The notes under the pieces are model-generated. The model saw only the letters and a program-made list of their open reading frames with translations, had not been told where the DNA came from and did no database searches. This document shows, in pieces, positions 8,300 through 16,591 of a stretch of 45,825 nt of DNA (position 1 is the first letter of the stretch; every line of letters begins with the position of its first letter). Source of the stretch: an uncultured Pelagibacteraceae bacterium (lineage in GTDB: Bacteria; Pseudomonadota; Alphaproteobacteria; Pelagibacterales; Pelagibacteraceae); NCBI GenBank assembly GCA_902551895.1, contig CACDEU010000006.1, forward strand, positions 1 to 45,825. Reading direction: 5' to 3'. Both the position numbers and the translations under genes were made by a program.

Positions 8300-8851
8300 A
8301 TGATAAAAAATAGTTATATAAATAAATTAAAAGAGTTGCCTGAAGCCACAAAGCAATTTGTCGGTCTTCTTATCTTAACACTTATTATAATTTTTTCCTT
8401 TGGTATATTAAATATTTATTGGGGAGGTGGAGATGAATTAATTAAAAAAATGAAATTAGAAGAAGAAAGAATCGCAGAAGAAAAAAAACTTAATGCACTT
8501 ATATCCCAACTTCCATCAGGCATTTTAGTAACATTTGATGGAACAGATAATTTTAGATTGACTGATGAACTGTATGAAGCAGTTTGTAATGCAACAAAAC
8601 TTCTTCCTCAACGTGCCATCATGGCTGCTCATTTTTTAAATTATGAAGCTTACGAATTATATACTATCAATGGTAATAAAATTGATGAAACGTATGTTAA
8701 ATGGGATAAAGAAAAAAACAAATGTTTTGCTGGTTATACTGTAAGTGGAGCTAATGTCGGAGTAAATAGATCAGCAAATGTAAGTGGAGAGGTTTTAAGT
8801 TTTTTAAGCACTGGTATTGATACAAGGGTTTATTTTATTAAAAATTTTTAA
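8300..8851 (+). CDS. Hypothetical membrane-anchored protein
   Basis: A 183-aa protein with one clear transmembrane helix at about residues 19-40 (FVGLLILTLIIIFSFGILNI), followed by a charged, probably coiled-coil linker (MKLEEERIAEEKKL) and a globular C-terminal part of about 115 residues with two cysteines (AVCNATK, KNKCFAG). No known domain was recognised. It starts 8 bases after the MORN gene stop and ends just before the strong ribosome site that serves the short ORF at 8859. A single-pass inner-membrane protein with the C-terminal domain in the periplasm is the likely topology, since the N-terminal side carries lysines. Confidence 0.6.
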   Translation: MIKNSYINKLKELPEATKQFVGLLILTLIIIFSFGILNIYWGGGDELIKKMKLEEERIAEEKKLNALISQLPSGILVTFDGTDNFRLTDELYEAVCNATKLLPQRAIMAAHFLNYEAYELYTINGNKIDETYVKWDKEKNKCFAGYTVSGANVGVNRSANVSGEVLSFLSTGIDTRVYFIKNF

Positions 8852-8858
8852 GGAGGAA

Positions 8859-8924
8859 ATGAACAAATTATATAGATTTTATTTTATCTTAATTTCGTAT
8901 AACTTTATTAAAATTTATGTCTGA
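8859..8924 (+). CDS. Putative 21-codon leader ORF overlapping the tmoV-like start
   Basis: An ATG at 8859 lies two bases after an almost perfect Shine-Dalgarno sequence (AAGGAGG), the best one seen in the window. The ORF runs 21 codons, encodes a hydrophobic aromatic-rich peptide starting MNKLYRFYFILISYN, and stops (TGA 8922-8924) eight bases past the start of the ATPase gene at 8917, in another frame. Such overlap is typical of translational coupling or of a small membrane peptide. The ATPase start itself has no visible ribosome site of its own, which supports coupling. The coding status of the peptide is unproven. Confidence 0.45.
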   Translation: MNKLYRFYFILISYNFIKIYV

Positions 8925-9948
8925 ACCAGTAATTAAATGTGAAGCTGTTTATAAAATTTTTGGAGAAAATGCCAAAAAAATGCTTCAAGATTCTAATGGC
9001 AATGTAGATGCAAAAACTTTTCAAGAAAATGGATGCATAGTAGGTGTTAACAATGCTTCATTTGAAGTTTCAAAGGGAGAAATGTTAGTTGTAATGGGTT
9101 TATCCGGATCAGGTAAATCAACTTTGCTAAGATGTATTTCTAGATTAACTGATGCAACTGGTGGAAAAATTTTTATAGAAGGTCAAGATTTACTTCAATT
9201 AAATAATAAAGAACTAATAGAGCTTAGAAGAAATAAAATGGGAATGGTTTTTCAGAGTTTTGCTCTACTTCCTCATAAAACGGTTGTAGAAAATATTGCT
9301 TTCCCACTCCAAATTAAGGGAATTAAAACTGAAGATAGTATTAGTAAGGCAATGGATATGGTTAAACTTGTTGGTCTTGATGGAAGAGAAAACTATTTTC
9401 CAAGAGAACTTTCTGGAGGTCAACAACAGAGAGTAGGTATTGCGAGATCATTAGCAGTAGAGCCAGATATTTGGTTTTTAGATGAACCTTTTTCTGCATT
9501 AGATCCACTAATTAGAAAAGAAATGCAGGATGAGTTTTTAAGACTTCAAGATAAATTACAAAAAACAATTATGTTTATTACTCATGATTTTGATGAGGCT
9601 CTAAAACTTGCTGATCGTATTGCTATTATGAAAGATGGAATAATTGAACAGTTAGACACACCCGCAAATATTGTTTTAAATCCAGCAACTGAATATGTGA
9701 GGAAATTTACTGAAGAAGTACCTAGAGAAAAAGTTCTATTAATTGAAGATGTAATGGACCCATCTACTACTGATAATTTGGGTGATTTGAAAGTTTTAAA
9801 AGATGAAATTATTGAAAATGTTGCTGAAAAAATTTTAACACAAGAAAAATCAGTAGCAGTTATAGATAATAACAACAAAATTGTAGGCTCTATTAATCCA
9901 ACAAAAATAATTAATACAGTTTTTGGAGGAAGAAAAAATAATAATTAA
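8917..9948 (+). CDS. tmoV: ABC transporter ATPase of the TMAO/betaine system
   Basis: A 343-aa ATPase of the ProV/OpuAA type. Walker A (GLSGSGKST, residues 61-69), the signature LSGGQQQRVGIARSLA, Walker B (DIWFLDEPFSALDP) and the switch histidine (ITHDFDE) are all present. The C-terminal 70 residues look like a reduced CBS-type regulatory domain (SVAVIDNNNKIVGSINP) like that which senses ionic conditions in betaine transporters, but shorter than in ProV. It follows three unknown genes and is three bases from the permease gene. Its start is overlapped by the short ORF at 8859. Given the tdm/tmm context it probably energises TMAO uptake, and it may also serve the ATPase-less proX-proW pair at 43.3-45.3 kb. 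Confidence 0.85.
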   Translation: MSEPVIKCEAVYKIFGENAKKMLQDSNGNVDAKTFQENGCIVGVNNASFEVSKGEMLVVMGLSGSGKSTLLRCISRLTDATGGKIFIEGQDLLQLNNKELIELRRNKMGMVFQSFALLPHKTVVENIAFPLQIKGIKTEDSISKAMDMVKLVGLDGRENYFPRELSGGQQQRVGIARSLAVEPDIWFLDEPFSALDPLIRKEMQDEFLRLQDKLQKTIMFITHDFDEALKLADRIAIMKDGIIEQLDTPANIVLNPATEYVRKFTEEVPREKVLLIEDVMDPSTTDNLGDLKVLKDEIIENVAEKILTQEKSVAVIDNNNKIVGSINPTKIINTVFGGRKNNN

Positions 9949-9951
9949 ATC

Positions 9952-12105
9952 ATGGAATTAATAAAAAAATATCCAAAGTTATTTCAATGGTTATTTTTAT
10001 TGATTGTATTTTTTGCTTTATGTTTTGCGATTGATGTTCCTGAAACATATAAATTTATACGAGGCCAAGCAGAATTTGTTAAAGATCCAAACCAAAGCTC
10101 CTTCGTTTTTCTCGGTAAAGAAGTAAGATATTATGCTTTTGATGTCTTTTGGAGGTTGCCTCCATTACTTGGATGGTTACCTATTTGGATAAATGATTCA
10201 TTATTTTTTTTAATGAATGAATGGATGCCAATTGAATTTTGGAACGAAGATACTCAAGAATTCAGAACTCGACCATTAGTTTTACAAATAAGTAGAAATT
10301 TAACTGCTTTTATGACGTTTCTAATAGAATTGATTAGAGAGATTTTATTAGGTGGACTTGAAACTATTGTTGCATTTACCAGTTGGGATTGGATAGACAA
10401 AAACCCTTGGGCAGAGCTACCAGGTTTACCATGGACTATTGTTGCTGCGGGTTCAGCAATACTTGCTTATAAACTAAGTGGTAAAGGTCTAGCTTTGTTT
10501 GCCGGTTTAGTTATGGTTTACATTTCAATATTTGGTCAATGGAAACCTTCCATGCAAACTCTTTCATTTATTTTAGTTGCAGCACCACTATCATTTATTT
10601 TTGGCTTAGGTTTAGGTATAGCTGCATTTAAAAGCAAACGTGTTGAGAAAGCTTTATATCCAATACTTTTAGTTATGCAAACAATGCCACAATATGCGGT
10701 ATTGGTTCCTGCACTTGTTCTTTTTGGAGTTGGTGATCATGCTGCAGTAATTATAACTATGGTTGTTGCTGTACCACCAATGATATTATTAACTATACTA
10801 GGTTTAAGAGCAATACCTCCAGAAGTTATTGAGGCAGGTAGAATGAGTGGGTGTAATAACTGGCAACTAATGTTTAAAGTATTAATTCCAACTGCAAGAA
10901 GAGATATTTTAATTGGAGTAAACCAGGTCATAATGGTTTGTTTCTCTATGGCTGTTATTTCTGCATTTATAGGTGCAAAAGGTTTAGGGTTTAATTTATT
11001 GCTAGCCTTAAACCAACTCAATATTGGATTAGCCTTAGAAGCCGGATTGTGTATTAGTTTAATTGCAATTCTTTTAGATAAAATGTCTTTGGCTTGGGCA
11101 AATAAGCAAACAGATTATTTTGGCAATCTGACATTCTACCAAAGAAATAAAAATATTTTATTTTTTGTTGCAACAGTAATTATAGGAATTTTACTTGCTT
11201 ATGTTGGAACTTTTTTGTTTAAAGGTAGTTACAACTACTTATTTGAAGTTCCACACAATAAAGGAATATCAACAGCAGATTTTTGGAATAAAGGTGTTGA
11301 TTGGATTTTTGATACATTCTTTGTGTATATAAAAGCATTTAATACATGGTTGATTCAAGACGTGCTTCAGCCAATGAGAGCTTTATATTTAAGAATGCCT
11401 GCGGTTGCCACATTAGTTTTGGTTGTTGGAGCGGGATATTTAATTGGTGGAATTCGTTCAGCATTAGTTGTTTGTGGATTGACTTTATTTATAGCTTTAA
11501 GTCCATGGTGGGATAGAGCATTAGTGACAGCATATATGGCAACTTTTGGAGTTATTGTATCTTGTATAATTGGATTTACAGTTGGAACTTTATGTTTTCA
11601 AAACAAACATTCCGCGAGTTTTATGTTGGGGGTTTGTGATATATTTCAAACTTTTCCTTCTTTTGTATACTTAATTCCAGTGATGATGCTTTTTGGTATA
11701 ACTGATACGTCAGTTTTAATTGCAGTTATAGTTTATGCAACAATACCTGCAACACGTTATACAATTGAAGGTCTTAGAAGTGTTCCAGTTGGTTTGCATG
11801 ATGCTGCAACAATGTCAGGCGTAAATAAATTCCAAAGATTGACTAAAATAGAATTTCCTTTAGCATTTCCTCACATGATGCTTGGCTTAAATCAAACAAT
11901 TGTATTTGCATTGTTCATGGTGATCATTGGAGCTTTTATTGGAACTGAAGATTTAGGACAATATATTCTAAAAGCATTATCAGATAAAAAAGGGGCGGGT
12001 ATAGGATTCACACTTGGAATATGCGTTGCTTTCATAGGTTTAATATTTGATAATTTAATTAGAACCTGGGTAGAGAAAAGAAAAAAACACCTTGGTATAA
12101 ATTAA
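9952..12105 (+). CDS. tmoW: Double-length ABC permease of the TMAO/betaine system
   Basis: A 717-aa membrane protein containing two complete binding-protein-dependent permease domains in tandem. The first cytoplasmic EAA-type loop is around residues 282-316 (IPPEVIEAGRMSGCNNWQ), the second around residues 620-650 (VPVGLHDAATMSGVNKFQ); each is flanked by about five or six hydrophobic helices. An ordinary ProW has one such domain and forms a homodimer; here the two halves are covalently joined and could have diverged. The N-terminal 150 residues include extra hydrophobic and aromatic segments. It starts three bases after the ATPase stop, so the two are co-translated. The likely substrate is TMAO, inferred from neighbours; glycine betaine is the alternative. 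Confidence 0.85.
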   Translation: MELIKKYPKLFQWLFLLIVFFALCFAIDVPETYKFIRGQAEFVKDPNQSSFVFLGKEVRYYAFDVFWRLPPLLGWLPIWINDSLFFLMNEWMPIEFWNEDTQEFRTRPLVLQISRNLTAFMTFLIELIREILLGGLETIVAFTSWDWIDKNPWAELPGLPWTIVAAGSAILAYKLSGKGLALFAGLVMVYISIFGQWKPSMQTLSFILVAAPLSFIFGLGLGIAAFKSKRVEKALYPILLVMQTMPQYAVLVPALVLFGVGDHAAVIITMVVAVPPMILLTILGLRAIPPEVIEAGRMSGCNNWQLMFKVLIPTARRDILIGVNQVIMVCFSMAVISAFIGAKGLGFNLLLALNQLNIGLALEAGLCISLIAILLDKMSLAWANKQTDYFGNLTFYQRNKNILFFVATVIIGILLAYVGTFLFKGSYNYLFEVPHNKGISTADFWNKGVDWIFDTFFVYIKAFNTWLIQDVLQPMRALYLRMPAVATLVLVVGAGYLIGGIRSALVVCGLTLFIALSPWWDRALVTAYMATFGVIVSCIIGFTVGTLCFQNKHSASFMLGVCDIFQTFPSFVYLIPVMMLFGITDTSVLIAVIVYATIPATRYTIEGLRSVPVGLHDAATMSGVNKFQRLTKIEFPLAFPHMMLGLNQTIVFALFMVIIGAFIGTEDLGQYILKALSDKKGAGIGFTLGICVAFIGLIFDNLIRTWVEKRKKHLGIN

Positions 12106-12109
12106 AATT

Positions 12110-13588
12110 GTGAAAAAATTTCTTGTTGCTATTGACCAAGGCACTACATCAACAAGAGTAATTTTGTTTGATAGAAAAGGTAACACAAAATTTGTATCAC
12201 AGTTTGAATTTAAACAATATTTTCCAAAAAATGGTTGGGTAGAACATAATCCAAATGAAATTTGGAAGACTACACTCAAATCATTAAAAAAGGTTACACA
12301 AAAAGTTAAGCAGTTAAAAGGAAAAATATTAAGTATTGGAATTACCAATCAGAGAGAAACAACTATCCTATGGAATAAAAAAAATGGTAAACCAATTTAC
12401 AATGCTATTGTTTGGCAGGATAGACGTACACAACAATTTTGCCAAAATTTGAAAAAAAATAATTATGAAAATATTATTAGAAAAAAAACTGGCTTATTTA
12501 TCGATCCATATTTTTCAGCAACGAAAATTAGATGGATATTAGATAATGTAAAAGAATCAAAAAGATTATTAAAATCAAATAATTTACTATTTGGAACTAT
12601 TGATACTTTTTTAATTTGGAAGCTCACTAAAGGAAAAAGACATTTAACTGAAGCAACTAATGCATCCAGAACAATGTTGTACAATATAAATACAAATCAA
12701 TGGGATAAAAATATATTAAAAAAATTAAAGATATCACACAAAATTCTTCCAGAAGTAAAAAATTCTGCTGATAGTTTTGGGACTTTAGATAAAAAAATTA
12801 TCGGACAAGAAATCCCTATATCTGCAGTTTTAGGAGATCAGCAAGCAGCAGCAATCGGTCAATCTTGTTTTCAAAAAGGTTCAATCAAAAGTACTTATGG
12901 TACTGGTGCATTTGTAATAATGAATACCGGTTCAAAGAAAATTTTTTCAAAAAATAAATTATTGACCACAATTTGTTATCGAATAAATGGAAAAAATACT
13001 TACGCATTAGAAGGTTCAATTTTTATTGCTGGAGCAGGAATACAATGGCTTAGAGATAAAATAAAACTAATCGATAATGCATATGAAACAGAAAATATTG
13101 CTAAATTAAAAAAAAATAATGAAGGTGTATATGTAGTTCCAGCATTTAGTGGAATAGGCGCTCCTTATTGGAGACCAGATGCAAGAGGAGTCATTACCGG
13201 TTTAACAAGAAACAGTGACTGGAAAACTTTAGTCAGAGCTGTTGTAGAATCTGTTGCTTACCAAAGTTATGATTTATTTGAAGCAATGAAAAAAGATGGA
13301 CTTAAACCTAAATTGATTAAAGTTGATGGAGGAATGGTAGCGAACAATTGGTTTGCTCAATTTTTATCAGATATAATAAATTTAAATGTAATTAGACCAA
13401 AAACTCTAGAAACAACAGCCTTAGGGGCTGCACTTTTAGCTGGATATCAGATTGGAGAATTTAAATCTTTGAATGAAATTCAAGTTAAGTGGAAAAAAGA
13501 TAGAGTTTTTTCTCCAAAACTTAACAAATCATTGAGAAATAATTTATTGCAAGGATGGAAACAAGCAATTAGAAAAACTTTAGCATAA
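12110..13588 (+). CDS. glpK: Glycerol kinase
   Basis: A 492-aa FGGY-family kinase that phosphorylates glycerol to glycerol 3-phosphate. It starts with GTG four bases after the permease stop. Visible motifs are the phosphate-binding AIDQGTTSTRVILFD at the N-terminus, GITNQRETTILW, the substrate-site IVWQDRRT, GDQQAAAIGQ, STYGTGAF and the late ATP-site DGGMVANNWFAQFLSD. Length is normal. It is co-directional with the transporter genes and followed eight bases later by gpsA, so glycerol kinase and G3P dehydrogenase form a small glycerol module. No glycerol facilitator is visible in the window. Confidence 0.93.
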   Translation: MKKFLVAIDQGTTSTRVILFDRKGNTKFVSQFEFKQYFPKNGWVEHNPNEIWKTTLKSLKKVTQKVKQLKGKILSIGITNQRETTILWNKKNGKPIYNAIVWQDRRTQQFCQNLKKNNYENIIRKKTGLFIDPYFSATKIRWILDNVKESKRLLKSNNLLFGTIDTFLIWKLTKGKRHLTEATNASRTMLYNINTNQWDKNILKKLKISHKILPEVKNSADSFGTLDKKIIGQEIPISAVLGDQQAAAIGQSCFQKGSIKSTYGTGAFVIMNTGSKKIFSKNKLLTTICYRINGKNTYALEGSIFIAGAGIQWLRDKIKLIDNAYETENIAKLKKNNEGVYVVPAFSGIGAPYWRPDARGVITGLTRNSDWKTLVRAVVESVAYQSYDLFEAMKKDGLKPKLIKVDGGMVANNWFAQFLSDIINLNVIRPKTLETTALGAALLAGYQIGEFKSLNEIQVKWKKDRVFSPKLNKSLRNNLLQGWKQAIRKTLA

Positions 13589-13596
13589 TTTTAGCT

Positions 13597-14616
13597 ATGA
13601 AAAAAATATTAATAATTGGCGCTGGAGCAATGGGATCTGCTTTTTCGATTCCGTGTGCAGAAAATAATAACAATGTCACTATAATGGGCTCAGTATTAGA
13701 AGATGATTTTATTTCTTCAATAAAATCCAATAAAAATTTGCACCCAAGTTTAAATGTAATTTTGCCAAAAAATATTAAAATTGAAAAATTTAGTGCAATT
13801 GCTGATACAGATTTAGATTTAATCGTAGTTGCTGTTAGCTCAGCTGGAATTGATTGGGTAGGTGATGAAATTTCAAAATTTTATAAATCTAACACACCCA
13901 TAATTTTACTAACAAAAGGTCTTTCAATAATTAATGATCAACTAACAACTTTAACTGAAAAACTAGAAATGATTTTGAAAAAAAATGGTCATAAAAATGT
14001 TAATATTTCTTCAGTTAAAGGACCATGTTTGGCATCAGGCCTTGCAAATAAAATAAGAACAGGAACTATAATAGCAAATAAAAATATTAAAGAGGCTCAA
14101 AAAATTCAAAATATTATTCAAACAGAATATTACAAATGTGAAATATCAGATGATATAGAAGGTGTAGAAATTTCTTCAGCTATAAAAAATCTTTATTCAA
14201 TGTTAATTGGTGGTTCGCAAGGATTAAGTAACCCAGCTGCTTCAAAAGAAATCCAAGAAAAATATTTTTTAAATACCGCTGCGAGTTTAATTCATAGATC
14301 AATTTCTGAGATGGTAGAAATTGTTAATAATTATTCAGGCAAAACTGAAACTGTTTATGGTTTAGCTGGTTTAGGAGATATATATGTAAGTGTGTCTGGT
14401 GGAAGAAATAGCCAAATGGGAAAATATTTGGGACAAGGTTATTTGTATAAAGAAGCTAAAGAAAAATTTATGAAAAATATAACAATTGAAGGTGCACAAT
14501 TAGCTTTTGATATTGGACCAAAACTTATGGCGAAATTTGATAAACGTAAATTTCCACTTTTATTTAGCATTCTGGAATGTATTTGTGAAAACAAAAAATT
14601 GCAGATCGATTGGTAA
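13597..14616 (+). CDS. gpsA: NAD(P)-dependent glycerol-3-phosphate dehydrogenase
   Basis: A 339-aa enzyme that interconverts glycerol 3-phosphate and dihydroxyacetone phosphate. The Rossmann motif GAGAMG is at residues 8-13; KGPCLASGLA, EISSAIKNLYSMLIGG (with the catalytic lysine region) and YGLAGLGDIYVSV follow in family order. GpsA normally makes G3P for phospholipids, but directly behind glpK it may oxidise the G3P made from glycerol, replacing a membrane GlpD; this direction is inferred. It ends five bases from the stop of convergent tmm. It may be a second, catabolic copy if the genome carries another gpsA elsewhere. Confidence 0.87.
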   Translation: MKKILIIGAGAMGSAFSIPCAENNNNVTIMGSVLEDDFISSIKSNKNLHPSLNVILPKNIKIEKFSAIADTDLDLIVVAVSSAGIDWVGDEISKFYKSNTPIILLTKGLSIINDQLTTLTEKLEMILKKNGHKNVNISSVKGPCLASGLANKIRTGTIIANKNIKEAQKIQNIIQTEYYKCEISDDIEGVEISSAIKNLYSMLIGGSQGLSNPAASKEIQEKYFLNTAASLIHRSISEMVEIVNNYSGKTETVYGLAGLGDIYVSVSGGRNSQMGKYLGQGYLYKEAKEKFMKNITIEGAQLAFDIGPKLMAKFDKRKFPLLFSILECICENKKLQIDW

Positions 14617-14621
14617 TTATT

Positions 14622-15962
14622 CTATTTTTTTGGTTGATTTAAAAAAACTTTTGAAGAGTCATCCATTGCTGTTGCCCAAGGTGTATGATGTACTGGGGCA
14701 ATAGATCCTGTAACAGGTGAAGAAAAAGATTTATTTCTATATGTCATAATATCTTCTACTTTATGATGTTCCCATTCTTTAAAATGTTTTCTAATTAATT
14801 CGAAGTCAATTTTTGGATAATCAGATAATTCATGAAGCTCTTTAGTATACTCAGTTTGAAAATCTATCATTTGATCAGGATTTTCTAATTTTTCTTCTAA
14901 AGCAACCCATTTATTAATATCTTTTTCTATTTCTGAACTATTTGGAATTTTAATTTTTCCCATTATCACATCTCTTGCATACCAGGCCTGACAGTCAAAC
15001 ATATTAAAAGTATGGAATTGATCTTGCATACCTAAGTAGAGTAATTTGTGATTATCTTGCCATACAACACCTTTATACAATTTTGGCGGATATAATCTGT
15101 TTCTAGTTTTAAGTTTGAGGTCTTCAGTTAAAAATGGGAAATGATGAAGATAACCACAACATAAAATTATAGCATCTGCTTCTTGTTCATAACCATCTTT
15201 AAAAATAGCTTTATTTCCTTCCAGTCTATCTAAATAATGAACTTCTTTTACTCCGCTAGGCCATTTAAACCCCATTGGGTTGTGTCTATAACCAATAGTA
15301 ACACTTTTTGCTCCGTACTTGTGGCATTGAAGAGCAACATCTTCAGCAGAATAACTACTTCCTAAAACAATAACATTTTTTCCTCTAAATTCTTCTGCAT
15401 CTCTAAAGTCATGTGAATGCATAATTCTTCCAGGAAAAGATTTCATACCAGGGTACTCAGGAATAAAAGGAACAGAAAAATGTCCAGTAGAAACGACTAC
15501 ATAATCAAAAATTTCATTTGAAAACTTATCATTCTTTTTATCATGGTAGGTAATCTCAAAATTATTTCCATTGAAAACAACTTTAGAAACACTTGTGCTA
15601 AATCTTACTTTGCTTTTTAGATTACCCTTTTTTACTCTACCAATTATATAATCATACAAAACTTCTCTTGGGGGAAAGGACGGTATTGGTTTTCCAAAAT
15701 GTTCATCAAATGAATAGTCAGCAAATTCCAAACATTCTTTAGGACCATTTGACCATAGATACCTGTACATACTATTTGGAACAGGATCACCATATTGATC
15801 AGATCCAGTTCTCCAGCTATAATTCCATAATCCTCCCCAGTCTTCTTGTTTTTCAAAACAAACTATTTCTGGTATTTTCTGACCTTTTTTTTCGGCTTGT
15901 TCAAAAGCCCTTAGCATTGAAAGGCCACACGGACCTGTTCCAATAATAGCTACTTTTGTCAT
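14622..15962 (-). CDS. tmm: Trimethylamine monooxygenase (flavin-containing)
   Basis: A 446-aa class B flavin monooxygenase, the size of bacterial Tmm. It has the FAD motif GTGPCG at residues 8-13, the FMO fingerprint FPGRIMHSHDF, the NADPH-binding GSSYSAED near residue 200 and the STGHFSVPFIPEYPG linker. It oxidises trimethylamine to TMAO with NADPH and oxygen in the cytoplasm. The long IPEIVCFEKQEDWGGLWNY region and WSNGPKECLEF are typical of the bacterial TMA enzymes. Tdm, the next enzyme in the pathway, and a TMAO-type transporter lie within 9 kb, which strengthens the substrate call. FMOs are promiscuous, so other amines or sulfides may also be oxidised. Confidence 0.88.
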   Translation of the reverse strand: MTKVAIIGTGPCGLSMLRAFEQAEKKGQKIPEIVCFEKQEDWGGLWNYSWRTGSDQYGDPVPNSMYRYLWSNGPKECLEFADYSFDEHFGKPIPSFPPREVLYDYIIGRVKKGNLKSKVRFSTSVSKVVFNGNNFEITYHDKKNDKFSNEIFDYVVVSTGHFSVPFIPEYPGMKSFPGRIMHSHDFRDAEEFRGKNVIVLGSSYSAEDVALQCHKYGAKSVTIGYRHNPMGFKWPSGVKEVHYLDRLEGNKAIFKDGYEQEADAIILCCGYLHHFPFLTEDLKLKTRNRLYPPKLYKGVVWQDNHKLLYLGMQDQFHTFNMFDCQAWYARDVIMGKIKIPNSSEIEKDINKWVALEEKLENPDQMIDFQTEYTKELHELSDYPKIDFELIRKHFKEWEHHKVEDIMTYRNKSFSSPVTGSIAPVHHTPWATAMDDSSKVFLNQPKK

Positions 15963-16079
15963 AGTATTTTTAATCCTAAAATAATTTTTTTAAATTTATC
16001 TTATCTAAATATTAATTCAATGATTTTAATTCTTGCAATAATTCTAATTTTAATTTTAATTGTCCTAAAAAATAACTCT

Positions 16080-16589
16080 ATGCCAAAATTAATATCTAGC
16101 TATGTAAAGTTTATTGACCTTATTTGCGAAAAAGTTGGAAGAGTCGTCATGTACTTGGTTTTCTTTATGATGTTCCTTTTGATTTTATCTTTTGTAACAC
16201 GAAATATAATAAACTTTCCCTTAATGTGGATTATAGAAATGGCTCAATTTACAATCACTGCCTACTATCTTCTTGGTGGAGGCTATTCAATGCTCACAGA
16301 CGATCATGTTAGAATGGATTTATTTTATGGAAAACTTTCAAAAAAAGGAAAAGCAAAAATGGATATTATTACTAGTGCTTTTCTTATTTTTTACTTATTT
16401 ATATTATTTATTGGATCAATCACTAGTCTAGTTTATACCATTGAGACCAAGCAGAAACTTTTTACTGCATGGGCACCTTATGTGTGGCCAATTAAAACTT
16501 TGATGTTAATTGGAATTTTATTGATGTTACTTCAGGCATTTTCAACTTTATTTAAAGATATTGCCAACATAAAGGAGAAGAAAATTTAA
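16080..16589 (+). CDS. dctQ: TRAP transporter small membrane subunit (DctQ)
   Basis: A 169-aa protein with four hydrophobic helices, as in DctQ subunits of tripartite ATP-independent periplasmic transporters. The conserved core includes FVTRNIINFPLMWIIEMAQF and a YLLGGGYSMLTDDHVRMDLFY segment typical of the family. The start at 16080 gives the standard length; an in-frame ATG at 16020 would add twenty hydrophobic residues before it and has no better ribosome site. The DctM gene follows after two bases and the binding protein gene lies 126 bases beyond DctM. Confidence 0.82.
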   Translation: MPKLISSYVKFIDLICEKVGRVVMYLVFFMMFLLILSFVTRNIINFPLMWIIEMAQFTITAYYLLGGGYSMLTDDHVRMDLFYGKLSKKGKAKMDIITSAFLIFYLFILFIGSITSLVYTIETKQKLFTAWAPYVWPIKTLMLIGILLMLLQAFSTLFKDIANIKEKKI

Positions 16590-16591
16590 TT

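Noticed and set aside
16020-16079. Upstream start for DctQ
   Set aside because: It adds a twenty-residue hydrophobic run not expected in the family, and there is no ribosome site; the ATG at 16080 gives the standard length.
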